A stretch of DNA of 64,000 bases, taken from the NCBI RefSeq assembly GCF_030732095.1, contig NZ_JAVAMQ010000005.1, forward strand, positions 1 to 64,000, given 5' to 3'. Source of the stretch: Paracoccus spongiarum (lineage in GTDB: Bacteria > Pseudomonadota > Alphaproteobacteria > Rhodobacterales > Rhodobacteraceae). The translations under genes were made by a program, and so were the position numbers. Numbering within the stretch: the first letter of the stretch is position 1; each line of letters starts with the position of its first letter. Shown here one piece after another: positions 36,939 through 45,556 of this stretch. A model generated the notes under the pieces. That model saw only the letters and a program-made list of their open reading frames with translations. It had not been told where the DNA came from and did not search any database.

Positions 36939-37042
36939 GGCAGCGGTCCTTTCGCGATCTGCGGACCGTTCTGGCAGAAAGCCGCGGCGGGCGCAAAGGG
37001 GCGCTGCACGCCGTGGCGGGCTACGGGCGGCGGCGCCGTCCG

Positions 37043-37080
37043 AGCCTTGGCGATCCCCCTCGATGGGGGTCGTCAAGGCT
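37043..37080. other. Long imperfect stem-loop upstream of polA
   Basis: AGCCTTGGCGATCCCCC pairs imperfectly with GGGGGTCGTCAAGGCT around a TCGAT loop. It lies between the zinc-finger gene stop (37116) and the polA start (36938). No T-run is present, so it may terminate the zinc-finger transcript weakly or fold in the polA leader. Confidence 0.5.
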
Positions 37081-37115
37081 GCGCCGGGCCGGGACGGAAC
37101 CGGCGCGGCGGCGGC

Positions 37116-37361
37116 TCAGTGATCGTCGCCGGCGTGGTCGCGGTCGATCACGAAGCGCTTGTCGCAATAGCCGCAATCGACAAACCCGGTCTCGGGCGAG
37201 ATCGCCAGCCAGACCCGCGGATGGCCAAGCCCGGCCGCGTCGTCGCCGTCGCAGGCGACCCGCCAGCGGGTGACGATCGCCTCGGCCGGCGCCGGCATGC
37301 GCAGCGCCGCGGGCTCCTGGCCGGTGGACAGCGGATTCTCGGGCGTGACGTGTTCGGACAT
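37116..37361 (-). CDS. Small zinc-finger protein (NDUFS6/zf-CHCC type)
   Basis: 81 residues from ATG 37361 (AGAAGG upstream). Metal ligands are spread as [16 protein letters not shown], then CGYCDKRF, a C-H-C-C arrangement like the bacterial homologues of complex I subunit NDUFS6. Acts probably in assembly or electron-transfer-associated roles, but this is family inference. It is divergent from the ABC ATPase gene. Confidence 0.85.
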   Translation of the reverse strand: MSEHVTPENPLSTGQEPAALRMPAPAEAIVTRWRVACDGDDAAGLGHPRVWLAISPETGFVDCGYCDKRFVIDRDHAGDDH

Positions 37362-37452
37362 GGCGGGCCTTCTTGTGGCGGCGTGCGTCATCTGGTCTAA
37401 CCCCATTAGCGCAGCGCCGCCCGCCTTCGCAAGCCTTGCACGGACCCGCCCC

Positions 37453-38376
37453 ATGTCGAATGCCCTCGAAATCCTCGGCCTGCGCAAGACCTATGCCGCG
37501 CAGGGCCGCGTGCCCGCCAAGGAGGCGCTGAAGGGCATCGACCTCGCGATCCCGGCAGGCAGCATCTTCGGCCTGCTGGGGCCGAACGGCGCGGGCAAGT
37601 CGACCCTGATCAACACCCTCGCCGGTCTGGTCAACAAGACCGCCGGCAAGGTCACGATCTGGGGCTTCGACCAGGACGTGAACCCGCGCCAGTCCCGCGC
37701 CGCCATCGGGGTGATGCCGCAGGAACTGAACATGGACCCCTATTTCAGCCCCCGCGCCAGCCTCGAGGTGCAGGCCGGTCTCTACGGCGTACCGAAATCC
37801 GAACGCTGGACCGACGAATTGCTTGCGCTGGTCGGGCTGACCGACCAGGCCAATGCCTATGCGCGGAACCTGTCGGGCGGGATGCGGCGACGGCTGCTGC
37901 TGGCCAAGGCGCTGGTCCACCGCCCGCAGATCCTGGTGCTGGACGAGCCCACAGCCGGGGTCGACATAACCCTGCGCGAGATGCTGTGGCAGAATGTCCG
38001 CCGCCTGAACGACGACGGCATGACGATCATCCTCACCACCCACTACCTCGAGGAAGCCGAACAGATGTGCGACGAGATCGCCATCATCAATCACGGCCAG
38101 CTGGTCGTGCAGGAAGGCACCCGCGAGCTGCTGGCGCGTGCCGACGGCAAGACGCTGGTGATCGATGCGGGCGGGCGGGTCGCGCTGCCGTCCCTGCCGG
38201 CGGGCGCGCATCCCGAATGGCGGCCGGACGGGCAGCTTGCGATCAGCTATCCCCCCTCGCTGATCCGCGCCGACCAGTTGCTGGACGCGCTGCGCGGCGC
38301 GGGCGTGCCGATCCTCGACGTCGCCAGCGAACAGCCCGACCTCGAGGAGGTGTTCGTCACCATGACGCGCGGCTGA
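37453..38376 (+). CDS. ABC-2-type transporter ATP-binding protein
   Basis: 307 residues. Walker [10 protein letters not shown], signature LSGGMRRR and Walker [13 protein letters not shown] are all intact; the C-terminal 70 residues form the accessory domain of the CcmA/YadG class. Such ATPases energise export through a separate ABC-2 permease. No permease gene is next to it: the downstream neighbour is on the other strand. Confidence 0.92.
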   Translation: MSNALEILGLRKTYAAQGRVPAKEALKGIDLAIPAGSIFGLLGPNGAGKSTLINTLAGLVNKTAGKVTIWGFDQDVNPRQSRAAIGVMPQELNMDPYFSPRASLEVQAGLYGVPKSERWTDELLALVGLTDQANAYARNLSGGMRRRLLLAKALVHRPQILVLDEPTAGVDITLREMLWQNVRRLNDDGMTIILTTHYLEEAEQMCDEIAIINHGQLVVQEGTRELLARADGKTLVIDAGGRVALPSLPAGAHPEWRPDGQLAISYPPSLIRADQLLDALRGAGVPILDVASEQPDLEEVFVTMTRG

Positions 38377-38382
38377 GGCGGC

Positions 38383-38763
38383 TCAGTCGCGCAGGCTGAC
38401 CATCGGCCCCATCGGCCGGCCACCCATGATGTGCAGATGGAAATGCGGCACCTCCTGGACGCCATGCGGGCCGGCATTGCTGATCGCGCGAAACCCCTGC
38501 CCGGCCTCGAGGCCGATGCCCTCGCGGGCGCAGACCTCGGCGCACAGGCGCATGAAGCCGGCGATTTCTTCGGCCGAGGCATTGGCGGCGAAATCGTCAA
38601 GGCTGACATAGCGCCCCTTCGGGATCACCAGCACATGGCTGGGCGTCTTCGGGGCGATGTCGCGAAACGCGAGGGCGTGGTCGTTCTCGGCCACGGTGTC
38701 GTTCGGGATCTCGCCGCGCAGGATGCGCGCAAAGATGTTGCTGTCGTCATAGTCGAAGGCCAT
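38383..38763 (-). CDS. HIT-family nucleotide-binding protein (Hint type)
   Basis: 126 residues from ATG 38763 (AAAGGA eight bases upstream). The histidine triad is VPHFHLHIMGG. Hint proteins hydrolyse adenosine phosphoramidates; cellular role unclear. It follows the glycosyltransferase gene by 15 bases on the same strand. Confidence 0.93.
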   Translation of the reverse strand: MAFDYDDSNIFARILRGEIPNDTVAENDHALAFRDIAPKTPSHVLVIPKGRYVSLDDFAANASAEEIAGFMRLCAEVCAREGIGLEAGQGFRAISNAGPHGVQEVPHFHLHIMGGRPMGPMVSLRD

Positions 38764-38778
38764 CGGCATCGTCCTTTG

Positions 38779-40356
38779 TCAGTCGTCGAACAGGTTCGGG
38801 GTGGCGGCCAGATCCTGCGCGATTTCCGGCGAGACATCCAGAAACCGCGCCAGCGCGGCGGCATTGCGCTCGATCCCCTGCGCGGCGGCGCAGGTCTCGA
38901 AGCGGGAAAAGCCCATGTCGCGCAGCCGTTCGACCTCGTGTTCCAGATCGCCGCGAACCACCGGCAGCAGCCGGTCAAGCACGTCGGCCGGTGTGCTGTC
39001 GTTGGCCAGCCCGATCCGGCCCATGTGGCCGCGCAGATAGTCGTCGTCGAAGGGTGTGTCGATGAACAGGATGCGCGCCTCGGCCCGGTCGGCCGCGAAA
39101 TCGCTGATGAGGTTCAGCCCCGAGGGGTCGAGGCACAGCACCAGCTGGGTCGCGTCAAGCTGTTCGAACAGCAGCTTGACCAGCGCACGGCGGTGCCGCG
39201 CGCGCTTGGCCACGGTCGAGGCCACGCCGCCCATGTCGGGCAACGCCGCATCCGCCTCGTCGAAGACGTAGTCGACGGCCGGAATCGCGGTCAGCGCCCG
39301 GATCCGCGCGGTGAGCCGCTTGGCGACATGCCATTTCTTGGCGACGATCAGATGCACCACATGCGACCGCCCCAGGCTGCCGTCGGTTTCCCAGGCGCGC
39401 GGCGCGAATCGCCGGCCGACCCGTCCCCGACCGGTCAGGAAGCGGATCAACCGGGGGCCCTCGGCCGAGATCGGAAACTCCTGCCCCTCGGACTGCCACA
39501 GCGCGCCCAGCCCTGCCCGCAACTGCTGCGCCTCGGCGCTGATCTTGCGCGCGAACAGGCTGTCCTGCCGCAGAAGAAGGTCGTAGTGGTCGTTGTAGAA
39601 CGTGACCGGCATGCCGTAATCGGTGAACATCAGGAAGGTCAGCGACCGTGACCGGATCTGGGTGCGCGGCACCAGATGCGCGACAAGGGTCTGGAAGAAG
39701 GTCTCGTCGGGGATCCAGGTCGTGCGGAAGAAGCGCGGGATGGCCGGCACGGTCGCGATCAGTTCCAGCACCGCCTCGACCGTCCGGCGGCGCAGGCACC
39801 ACCATTGCGAGCCGATCATCACCTGCAGGCCCTCGGGAACGCTGCGCTGCAGGCCAAGCCGCTTCTGCACCGCCATGCTGGCATAGAACAGCGCCTTCTG
39901 GCGGCGCTCGTTGAACCAGTGGCGATAGATCAGACGTTCCTCGGTGATGCCGGTCTTGATCCAGCCGCCATTCAGGAAATCGACGCATTCGATGTGGTCG
40001 CATTCCTCGCTGTCGAGGAAGCGCCGCGCATATTCCGCCGACTTCACCGGCATGCAGTCGCCCGACAGCAGGTAGAAATGCGTCGCCTGGCTGAACCGCG
40101 CCTCGGCCTCGCGCAGGGTCGTCAGCGTCGCCCCGACCAGCGACCATTCGCCCCAGCCGCAGCGGATGCGGCGCGGCGCGAAACACACGCGGGGATGATC
40201 GGCCAGGGCCTCGCGGATGCGCCGGTAATCCTCGCGCGGGGCATTGCGGTCGTGGTGGATCGCCACGAAATCGCCCGCGGCGGTCAGGCGCCGCGCCTGA
40301 TCGATCACCCCCTGCGGGTCCTTGTGGGTCAGAAGGATGAACGCGATGCGCGCCAT
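38779..40356 (-). CDS. GT14-type (core-2/I-branching) glycosyltransferase with C-terminal extension
   Basis: 525 residues. The N-terminal 280 residues resemble beta-xylosyl/N-acetylglucosaminyltransferases of family GT14 (ARIAFILLTHKDPQGVIDQARRL, IHHDRNAP, FYLLSGDCMPVKS, SQWWCLRRRTVE, TWIPDETFFQTL). The C-terminal 240 residues are a second domain with a nucleotide-kinase-like flavour that I do not recognise further (alternating Rossmann strands HVVHLIVAKKWHVAKRL, LVLCLDPSGLN). It is divergent from a sulfotransferase gene, suggesting joint action on a surface glycan. Confidence 0.82.
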   Translation of the reverse strand: MARIAFILLTHKDPQGVIDQARRLTAAGDFVAIHHDRNAPREDYRRIREALADHPRVCFAPRRIRCGWGEWSLVGATLTTLREAEARFSQATHFYLLSGDCMPVKSAEYARRFLDSEECDHIECVDFLNGGWIKTGITEERLIYRHWFNERRQKALFYASMAVQKRLGLQRSVPEGLQVMIGSQWWCLRRRTVEAVLELIATVPAIPRFFRTTWIPDETFFQTLVAHLVPRTQIRSRSLTFLMFTDYGMPVTFYNDHYDLLLRQDSLFARKISAEAQQLRAGLGALWQSEGQEFPISAEGPRLIRFLTGRGRVGRRFAPRAWETDGSLGRSHVVHLIVAKKWHVAKRLTARIRALTAIPAVDYVFDEADAALPDMGGVASTVAKRARHRRALVKLLFEQLDATQLVLCLDPSGLNLISDFAADRAEARILFIDTPFDDDYLRGHMGRIGLANDSTPADVLDRLLPVVRGDLEHEVERLRDMGFSRFETCAAAQGIERNAAALARFLDVSPEIAQDLAATPNLFDD

Positions 40357-40392
40357 GGCGGAAGAAAACCCGTGCCGTTTCCGAATGATGGG

Positions 40393-40414
40393 ACGGAAGA
40401 CATTGATCTTCCGT
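40393..40414. promoter_or_regulatory. Inverted repeat in the glycosyltransferase/sulfotransferase divergent region
   Basis: ACGGAAGA (40393-40400) is mirrored by TCTTCCGT (40407-40414) with a six-base centre. It is 37 bases ahead of the glycosyltransferase start and 107 ahead of the sulfotransferase. Followed by a T-rich stretch. Candidate operator or leader hairpin. Confidence 0.5.
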
Positions 40415-40520
40415 GCGGCTTTTGCTTTTGTCTGTAAGCATTTTCAGCGCGCGGGCAAGCGGTCAGCGGATCCTCCGCACCGCCCGGCCCCGCCGGCGCC
40501 GCGGAACGGAGTTTCGACAG

Positions 40521-41339
40521 ATGGCCTTCCCCGGGGTCTGGATGACCAAAAGCGAAAGCATGATCTATCGGGTGGTGCCGAAATGCGCCTGCTCGACCAT
40601 CGGGCAGATCATGTTCTATTCCGACCACGGGGCGTTCTACGACGGCGACATCCACGACTCCCGCGCCGGGCTGCACAAATGGTCGCAGGATGAAAGCCAG
40701 CCCGCCATCGAACGCGCGGTCAGGGCGCGCGAGGCGCTGACCTTCACCTGCGTCCGCAACCCCTATGCGCGCATCCTGTCGTCCTTCTTCGACAAGATCG
40801 CCGGGATCCAGCGCAACGGCCGGCGCTATCGCGGAAACCTCGTGCCACAGCTGGCGCAACGCTATGGCATCGAGGTGGGCAGCCCCGAGAACGGCTTCGA
40901 CTTCGACCAGATCGCCAGCTTCCGCCGGTTCCTGCTGTTCGCCCGCGACACGATCCGCTTTCGCCGCCCGATGGAACCCGACATCCACTGGTCCGCGATG
41001 TCCGGCCACATCGCCACCTTCATCGCCAATGGCGGCCGATATGACCGCATCTTCTTCACCGAGACCTTCAACGAGGGCATGCAGGACGTCCTGTCCGCCA
41101 GCCGCACGCCCGTCGCCGTCGACCTGGCCGAGGTGCCGCGCTTCAACGAGTCCGAGGGCCACGGCCCGAGGCGCGCCCACAAGGTCAGCGCCTATTTCGA
41201 CGATCTCTCGCGGCACCTGATCTGGGACATCTACAAGGATGATTTCCAGCTGTTCCGCTATGATTTCGACGACCCCGACAACAAGCTGCCCACCGGCAAG
41301 ATCGACCTCGACGAGGTTCACGCCAAGCTGGGCCGCTGA
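40521..41339 (+). CDS. Sulfotransferase family 2-like protein
   Basis: 272 residues from ATG 40521. The PAPS-binding loops are VVPKCACSTIG (5'-phosphosulfate, 18-28) and RNPYARILSSFF (3'-phosphate, 79-90), as in carbohydrate sulfotransferases of the chondroitin/heparan group. It would transfer sulfate from PAPS to a sugar. Paired divergently with the GT14-like gene, so a sulfated extracellular or envelope glycan is the likely product. An upstream in-frame start at 40413 would overlap the inverted repeat. Confidence 0.85.
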   Translation: MAFPGVWMTKSESMIYRVVPKCACSTIGQIMFYSDHGAFYDGDIHDSRAGLHKWSQDESQPAIERAVRAREALTFTCVRNPYARILSSFFDKIAGIQRNGRRYRGNLVPQLAQRYGIEVGSPENGFDFDQIASFRRFLLFARDTIRFRRPMEPDIHWSAMSGHIATFIANGGRYDRIFFTETFNEGMQDVLSASRTPVAVDLAEVPRFNESEGHGPRRAHKVSAYFDDLSRHLIWDIYKDDFQLFRYDFDDPDNKLPTGKIDLDEVHAKLGR

Positions 41340-41347
41340 AGAACACC

Positions 41348-41374
41348 GGGCGCGACCCCCGAAGGATCGCGCCC
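41348..41374. terminator. Hairpin between convergent sulfotransferase and dps genes
   Basis: GGGCGCGA and TCGCGCCC form an 8-bp perfect stem with an 11-base loop, nine bases after the sulfotransferase stop. No T-run. Confidence 0.45.
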
Positions 41375-41402
41375 CGCGGCGGCACCCGGCGCGGACGCCC
41401 GG

Positions 41403-41876
41403 CTACTCCAGGTGGCTCTCCATGAACCACAGGTCCTTGTCGGCGGTGCGCGACGCGGCGGTGAAGATGTCGGCCGTGTTGGCGTCGCCCGCCTCGTCGG
41501 TGGCGTCGATCGCGGCGCGCAGCTTCTCGCCGTGATCGCGCATCCGCTCGCAGACTGCCTTGATATGGTCGGCGGCCTTGGTCAGATCTGTCGGATAGGG
41601 TTTCAGGGTGCTAGCCTCGGCCACCGCCTCGGCCGTGCCGATGGCCACGCCGTCAAGGATCTGCACACGCTCGGCCATCACGTCCAGATGACCCTGAAGA
41701 TTGGCGTGGACGGTGTCAAACAGCTCGTGCACGGCGATGAAGTTCACGCCCTTGACGTTCCAATGCGCCTGCTTGATCGCCATGCCAAGCGCCAGCCCGT
41801 CCGCCAGCCGGGCGTTCAGTTCCGAAATCGCGGTCTTGCGGGCATTGTCGCTGAGCCCCTTCACCTTCACGGCCAT
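41403..41876 (-). CDS. dps: Dps-family DNA-binding ferritin
   Basis: 157 residues from ATG 41876 (GAAGGA upstream). The inter-subunit ferroxidase ligands are visible as His38 (KQAHWNVKG), His50 (VHELFD), Asp65 and Glu69 (HLDVMAER). It oxidises and stores iron and protects DNA from peroxide. The open frame continues upstream into the acpP terminator, which is not coding. Confidence 0.94.
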   Translation of the reverse strand: MAVKVKGLSDNARKTAISELNARLADGLALGMAIKQAHWNVKGVNFIAVHELFDTVHANLQGHLDVMAERVQILDGVAIGTAEAVAEASTLKPYPTDLTKAADHIKAVCERMRDHGEKLRAAIDATDEAGDANTADIFTAASRTADKDLWFMESHLE

Positions 41877-41963
41877 GTCGTGATCCTTCCATGCTGTGGC
41901 ATTCGCCTCCCAACACATGGCCCCTGCGCGGGGTTCCCGCGGCCTGCGCGGGGGCCGGGCATG

Positions 41964-41996
41964 AAAAAACGGCGTCCGCCACGGGGCAGCCGCCGT
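41964..41996 (-). terminator. Rho-independent terminator of acpP
   Basis: On the minus strand ACGGCG ... CGCCGT forms the base of a hairpin followed by six T residues. It lies about 32 bases after the acpP stop. Confidence 0.7.
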
Positions 41997-42027
41997 CAAG
42001 GCCGTCAGCCGGCAGAACGAGGTCGGA

Positions 42028-42261
42028 TCAGACCGCGCCCTTGATGAAGGTCACCGCGTCGCCGACGGTCTGGATGGTCTCGGCGGCATCGTCGGGAATC
42101 TCGATCCCGAACTCTTCCTCGAAGGCCATCACCAGCTCGACGGTGTCGAGGCTGTCGGCACCCAGATCGTCGATGAACGAAGCGGATTCGACCACCTTGT
42201 CCTCGTCGACGCCCAGATGCTCGACCACGATCTTCTTCACGCGATCAGCGATATCGCTCAT
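42028..42261 (-). CDS. acpP: Acyl carrier protein
   Basis: 77 residues, acidic; the phosphopantetheine attachment serine is Ser37 in [10 protein letters not shown]. It carries growing acyl chains in fatty acid synthesis. It stands in the conserved fabD-fabG-acpP order with its own promoter between fabG and acpP. Confidence 0.98.
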   Translation of the reverse strand: MSDIADRVKKIVVEHLGVDEDKVVESASFIDDLGADSLDTVELVMAFEEEFGIEIPDDAAETIQTVGDAVTFIKGAV

Positions 42262-42355
42262 GTCACATCCTCATTCTCGCGGGCATCCGCCCAGATTTTG
42301 CACGGGCCACGACCCGGTTCAGCACAGGGCGGTTCCCCTGCTGCCAAGGGCAGGG

Positions 42356-42383
42356 GATATAGCACCCATCAACACTCATGCAA
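42356..42383 (-). promoter_or_regulatory. acpP promoter
   Basis: On the minus strand TTGCAT (42378-42383) and TATATC (42356-42361) are spaced by 16 bases, in a locally AT-rich gap. The start would be near 42349, a leader of about 88 bases. This is the best sigma-70-like promoter seen in the window. Confidence 0.75.
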
Positions 42384-42432
42384 CCAGTTTTAGGCACGGC
42401 ATCGCGCCGCGCCGCAGCGCCGGCATCGCGCC

Positions 42433-43170
42433 TCAGACCATCGCCATGCCGCCATTCACATGCAGCGTGGCGCCAGTGACATAGCCCGCCTCGCGACTGG
42501 CCAGATAGCTGACCGCCGCCGCGATGTCGGCGGGGCTTCCCATCGCGCCCGCGGGGATCTGCGTCAGGATGCGCGCCTTCTGCTCGTCGTTCAGCTTGTC
42601 GGTCATCGCGGTGGCGATGAACCCCGGCGCCACGCAGTTCACGGTGATGCCGCGGCTGGCCACTTCCGAGGCCAGCGATTTGGACATGCCGACCAGCCCG
42701 GCCTTGGCGGCGGCATAATTGCCCTGCCCCGGGTTGCCGGTGGTGCCCACCACCGAGGTGATCGTCACGATGCGGCCCCAGCGGGCCTTCATCATGCCGC
42801 GCAGCACCGCGCGCGACAGCCGGAAGACGCTGGTCAGGTTGACCTCCAGGACCTGTGCCCATTCCTCGTCCGACATGCGCATGAACAGGTTGTCGCGGGT
42901 GATGCCGGCATTGTTCACCAGGATGTCGACCGACCCCATCGCCTCGGCCGCAGCCTTGGGCAGCGCCGCGACCGCCTCGGCATCCGACAGGTTCGCCGGT
43001 ACCACATGCGCCCGCGACCCCAGCCGCTCGGCCAGGTCGCGCAGCGGCGCCTCGCGCGTCCCCGACAGCGCCACGCTGGCGCCCGCCGCATGCAGCGCCT
43101 CGGCCACGGCCCCGCCGATGCCGCCCGATGCGCCCGTCACCAAGGCGTTTCTTCCCGTCAGATCGAACAT
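42433..43170 (-). CDS. fabG: 3-oxoacyl-[acyl-carrier-protein] reductase
   Basis: 245 residues, SDR fold: TGASGGIGGAV for NADPH, NNAG, the catalytic serine in TITSVVG and YAAAKAG with the Tyr/Lys pair. It reduces beta-ketoacyl-ACP in fatty acid elongation. Lies between fabD and acpP on the same strand. Confidence 0.96.
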   Translation of the reverse strand: MFDLTGRNALVTGASGGIGGAVAEALHAAGASVALSGTREAPLRDLAERLGSRAHVVPANLSDAEAVAALPKAAAEAMGSVDILVNNAGITRDNLFMRMSDEEWAQVLEVNLTSVFRLSRAVLRGMMKARWGRIVTITSVVGTTGNPGQGNYAAAKAGLVGMSKSLASEVASRGITVNCVAPGFIATAMTDKLNDEQKARILTQIPAGAMGSPADIAAAVSYLASREAGYVTGATLHVNGGMAMV

Positions 43171-43204
43171 GCCCGTCCCTGTCTTCTGTGCAAAAATATC
43201 CTCT

Positions 43205-43232
43205 GGGGGTCCGGGGGGCGAAGCGCCCCCGG
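43205..43232. other. GC-rich stem-loop between fabD and fabG
   Basis: CCGGGGGGCG-AAG-CGCCCCCGG, a stem with one bulged base, directly after GGGGGTCC. The 15 bases GGGGGTCCGGGGGGC are identical to a string after pepP (14428-14442). Confidence 0.5.
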
Positions 43233-43238
43233 CCGCCC

Positions 43239-44165
43239 TCAGCCCTTCAGCGCCGCGATATCCGCCGGCGCGCCGATATTGCGGACATTGGCCTCCCTGG
43301 CGACGCGCCGGATCATCCCGGACAGTGCCTTGCCGGCCCCGATCTCCCAGAACTCGGTCACGCCCGCGGCGACCAGATTCGCCACCGACTCGCGCCAGCG
43401 GACGGTGCCCGTCACTTGCTCGACCAGCAGCCGGCGGATCGCCCCCGGCTCGATCACCGCCTCGGCGCGGACATTGGCGATCAGCGGCACCGCGGGCGGC
43501 TGGATGTCCACGCCCGCCAGAGCCTCGGCCATCACCGCGGCCGCCGGCTGCATCAGCACGGAATGGAACGGCGCCGACACGGGCAGCATCATCGCCCGCT
43601 TGGCGCCGGCCGCCTTCATCGCCTCGGCCGCACGCTCGACCGCGCCGCGATGTCCCGAGATGACCACCTGCGAGGGGTCGTTGTCATTGGCGGCCTGCAC
43701 CACCTCGTCGCCGCCCGTCTCGCGGGCGATCCGGTCCACCGCCTCGAAATCGAGGCCGAGGATCGCGGCCATCGCGCCCTGGCCGACGGGCACCGCCTCC
43801 TGCATGGCCTGGCCGCGCAGCCGCAGCAGCCGCGCCGTGTCCTCCAGCGTCAGCGCGCCCGCCGCGCAGAGCGCCGAATATTCGCCAAGCGAATGCCCGG
43901 CGACATAATTCGCATCCTGGATGTTGATGCCCTCGGCCTCCAGCGCGCGGAACGCCGCCATCGAGGTCGCCATCAGGGCGGGCTGCGCATTCTGGGTCAG
44001 CGTCAGCGTCTCGATGTCGCCCTCCCAGATCAGCGCGGACAGGCGTTCGCCCAACGCCTCGTCCACTTGGTCGAACACGTCGCGCGCGGCCGGATAGGCA
44101 TCGGCCAGCTCGCGGCCCATGCCGATGACCTGTGCCCCCTGCCCCGGAAAGACGAATGCCCGCAT
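43239..44165 (-). CDS. fabD: Malonyl-CoA:ACP transacylase
   Basis: 308 residues from ATG 44165 (AGGGGG upstream); an earlier ATG at 44189 adds eight residues. Motifs are FVFPGQGAQ and the nucleophile elbow GHSLGEYSAL, plus the histidine in VSAPFHS. It loads malonate on ACP for fatty acid synthesis. Confidence 0.96.
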   Translation of the reverse strand: MRAFVFPGQGAQVIGMGRELADAYPAARDVFDQVDEALGERLSALIWEGDIETLTLTQNAQPALMATSMAAFRALEAEGINIQDANYVAGHSLGEYSALCAAGALTLEDTARLLRLRGQAMQEAVPVGQGAMAAILGLDFEAVDRIARETGGDEVVQAANDNDPSQVVISGHRGAVERAAEAMKAAGAKRAMMLPVSAPFHSVLMQPAAAVMAEALAGVDIQPPAVPLIANVRAEAVIEPGAIRRLLVEQVTGTVRWRESVANLVAAGVTEFWEIGAGKALSGMIRRVAREANVRNIGAPADIAALKG

Positions 44166-44246
44166 CGCTGCCCCCTGATTGCCTGCCATGTCCTCAGGGC
44201 ATAGCGTGGCGGCGCGCCTGCCGCAACTCGCACGGCAGGCCTGGGC

Positions 44247-44813
44247 TCAGCTGTCGGGAAAGCCCAGCCAGGGCTCCATGCGCTCCCAGGTGATGTCCAT
44301 CGGCCACGCCTTGCTGAGAAGCGGCATGCCGATATGGCCGAACAGCGGCGAAAGCTGCCATTCCGACGCGTCCTCGCCACCCTGCGCGATCCCCGCCACA
44401 TACAGCGCCGCGGCAAGCCCGGTGCGATCCGCGCCGCCCTGGCAATGGATCAGCATCGGCTTGGGCGCGTCGCGCATGATCTGCAACAGCCGCTGGACCT
44501 GGTCGAAATCCAGCTCTTGCGCGGCGGACATGGCGAAATCCACATGCACGATCCCCAGCCGCTCGGCGACGCCGCGCTCGGCCTCGTACCAGTCCTGGCC
44601 CGGGTTTTCGCCGCGCAGGTTCAGGATGCTGGCGATCCCGTACTCGCGTTTCCAGCGGGCCAGGCGCTGCCCGTCCATCTGGGCGGCGCGATAGACCTCG
44701 CCGGGGACAACGGCGTGGAAATTGCCCGACAGCTGCAGATAGGCCAGATAGCCCGCGAACAGCGCCAGCACCACCGCCAGCACGGCCGCCAACCGCTTGA
44801 TGAACCGCCACAT
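44247..44813 (-). CDS. Membrane-anchored tyrosine/dual-specificity phosphatase-like protein
   Basis: 188 residues. One N-terminal membrane segment (LAAVLAVVLALFAGYLAYL) and then the P-loop IHCQGGADRTG with His123, Cys124 and Arg130, the HCx5R signature. VPGEVYRAAQ and ILNLRGEN fit the DSP family of bacterial phosphatases. Active site probably faces the periplasm by the positive-inside rule. Substrate unknown. Confidence 0.87.
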   Translation of the reverse strand: MWRFIKRLAAVLAVVLALFAGYLAYLQLSGNFHAVVPGEVYRAAQMDGQRLARWKREYGIASILNLRGENPGQDWYEAERGVAERLGIVHVDFAMSAAQELDFDQVQRLLQIMRDAPKPMLIHCQGGADRTGLAAALYVAGIAQGGEDASEWQLSPLFGHIGMPLLSKAWPMDITWERMEPWLGFPDS

Positions 44814-44892
44814 CTGCGAAGCCCTGCCCCGTTGCCCATGCTTCCCCTAGCAGGGCGGCGGCCGCCGGAACAAGCCGCTTGTGGGGCAGCAA

Positions 44893-44920
44893 CCGAAAAA
44901 GGGGGCCGCGGGCCCCCTTT
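44893..44920 (-). terminator. Rho-independent terminator of ndk
   Basis: AAAGGGGGCC-GCG-GGCCCCCTTT (44898-44920) with five T residues following on the minus strand. It lies 22 bases after the ndk stop. Confidence 0.88.
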
Positions 44921-44941
44921 CTCGGTCGCGACGAGGCCGGC

Positions 44942-45364
44942 TCAGCCGACCAGTTCGAGGCCCGAGAAGAAGAAGGCGATCTCTTCGGCGGCGGTTTCCG
45001 GCGCGTCCGAGCCGTGGACCGAGTTCTCGCCGACCGACAGCGCGAAGTCCTTGCGGATGGTGCCGGCATCCGCATTGGCCGGGTTGGTCGCGCCCATCAC
45101 GTCGCGGTTCTTCTGGATCGCGTTCTCGCCTTCCAGCACCTGCACGACGACCGGCTCGGAGGCCATGAACTCGACCAGCTCGCCATAGAAGGGGCGATCC
45201 TTGTGGACCTCGTAGAACTTGCCGGCCTGGGCGGGCGACAGGTGGATGCGCTTCTGCGCGATGATGCGCAGCCCGGCGTCCTCGAACTTGGCATTGATCT
45301 TGCCGGTCAGGTTGCGGCGGGTCGCGTCGGGCTTGATGATGGAAAGCGTGCGTTCGAGGGCCAT
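44942..45364 (-). CDS. ndk: Nucleoside diphosphate kinase
   Basis: 140 residues, full length. [11 protein letters not shown] at the N-terminus and the active-site histidine in [17 protein letters not shown] are diagnostic. It equilibrates (d)NTP pools by a phosphohistidine mechanism. Single-gene unit with terminator. Confidence 0.98.
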   Translation of the reverse strand: MALERTLSIIKPDATRRNLTGKINAKFEDAGLRIIAQKRIHLSPAQAGKFYEVHKDRPFYGELVEFMASEPVVVQVLEGENAIQKNRDVMGATNPANADAGTIRKDFALSVGENSVHGSDAPETAAEEIAFFFSGLELVG

Positions 45365-45420
45365 GTGTCACCTTGTCTGTGCTGGGACGGGTCGCGCCCG
45401 CCGGGTCCGAAATCCGCGCC

Positions 45421-45449
45421 CGGTTAGCAGGCTTGCCCCGCCCCGGCAA
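45421..45449 (-). promoter_or_regulatory. Candidate ndk promoter
   Basis: On the minus strand TTGCCG (45444-45449) and TAACCG (45421-45426) are 17 bases apart, about 57 bases upstream of the ndk ATG. Confidence 0.4.
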
Positions 45450-45556
45450 GGACCAGCGCAGCATGCGTGCGGCGCCGCGCTTGGCGCTTGCGCTTTCGTC
45501 GAACCGACACAAGACTGCGCTAGGATCCGGCCCGTGACATCAGGGACAGCGCCGAC

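Noticed and set aside
41877-41999. Extended dps start at 41999
   Set aside because: The extra part overlaps the acpP terminator and has no ribosome site; ATG 41876 follows GAAGGA.
45521-45526. TAGGAT as -10 of the acyltransferase gene
   Set aside because: No acceptable -35 hexamer lies 16-18 bases upstream.
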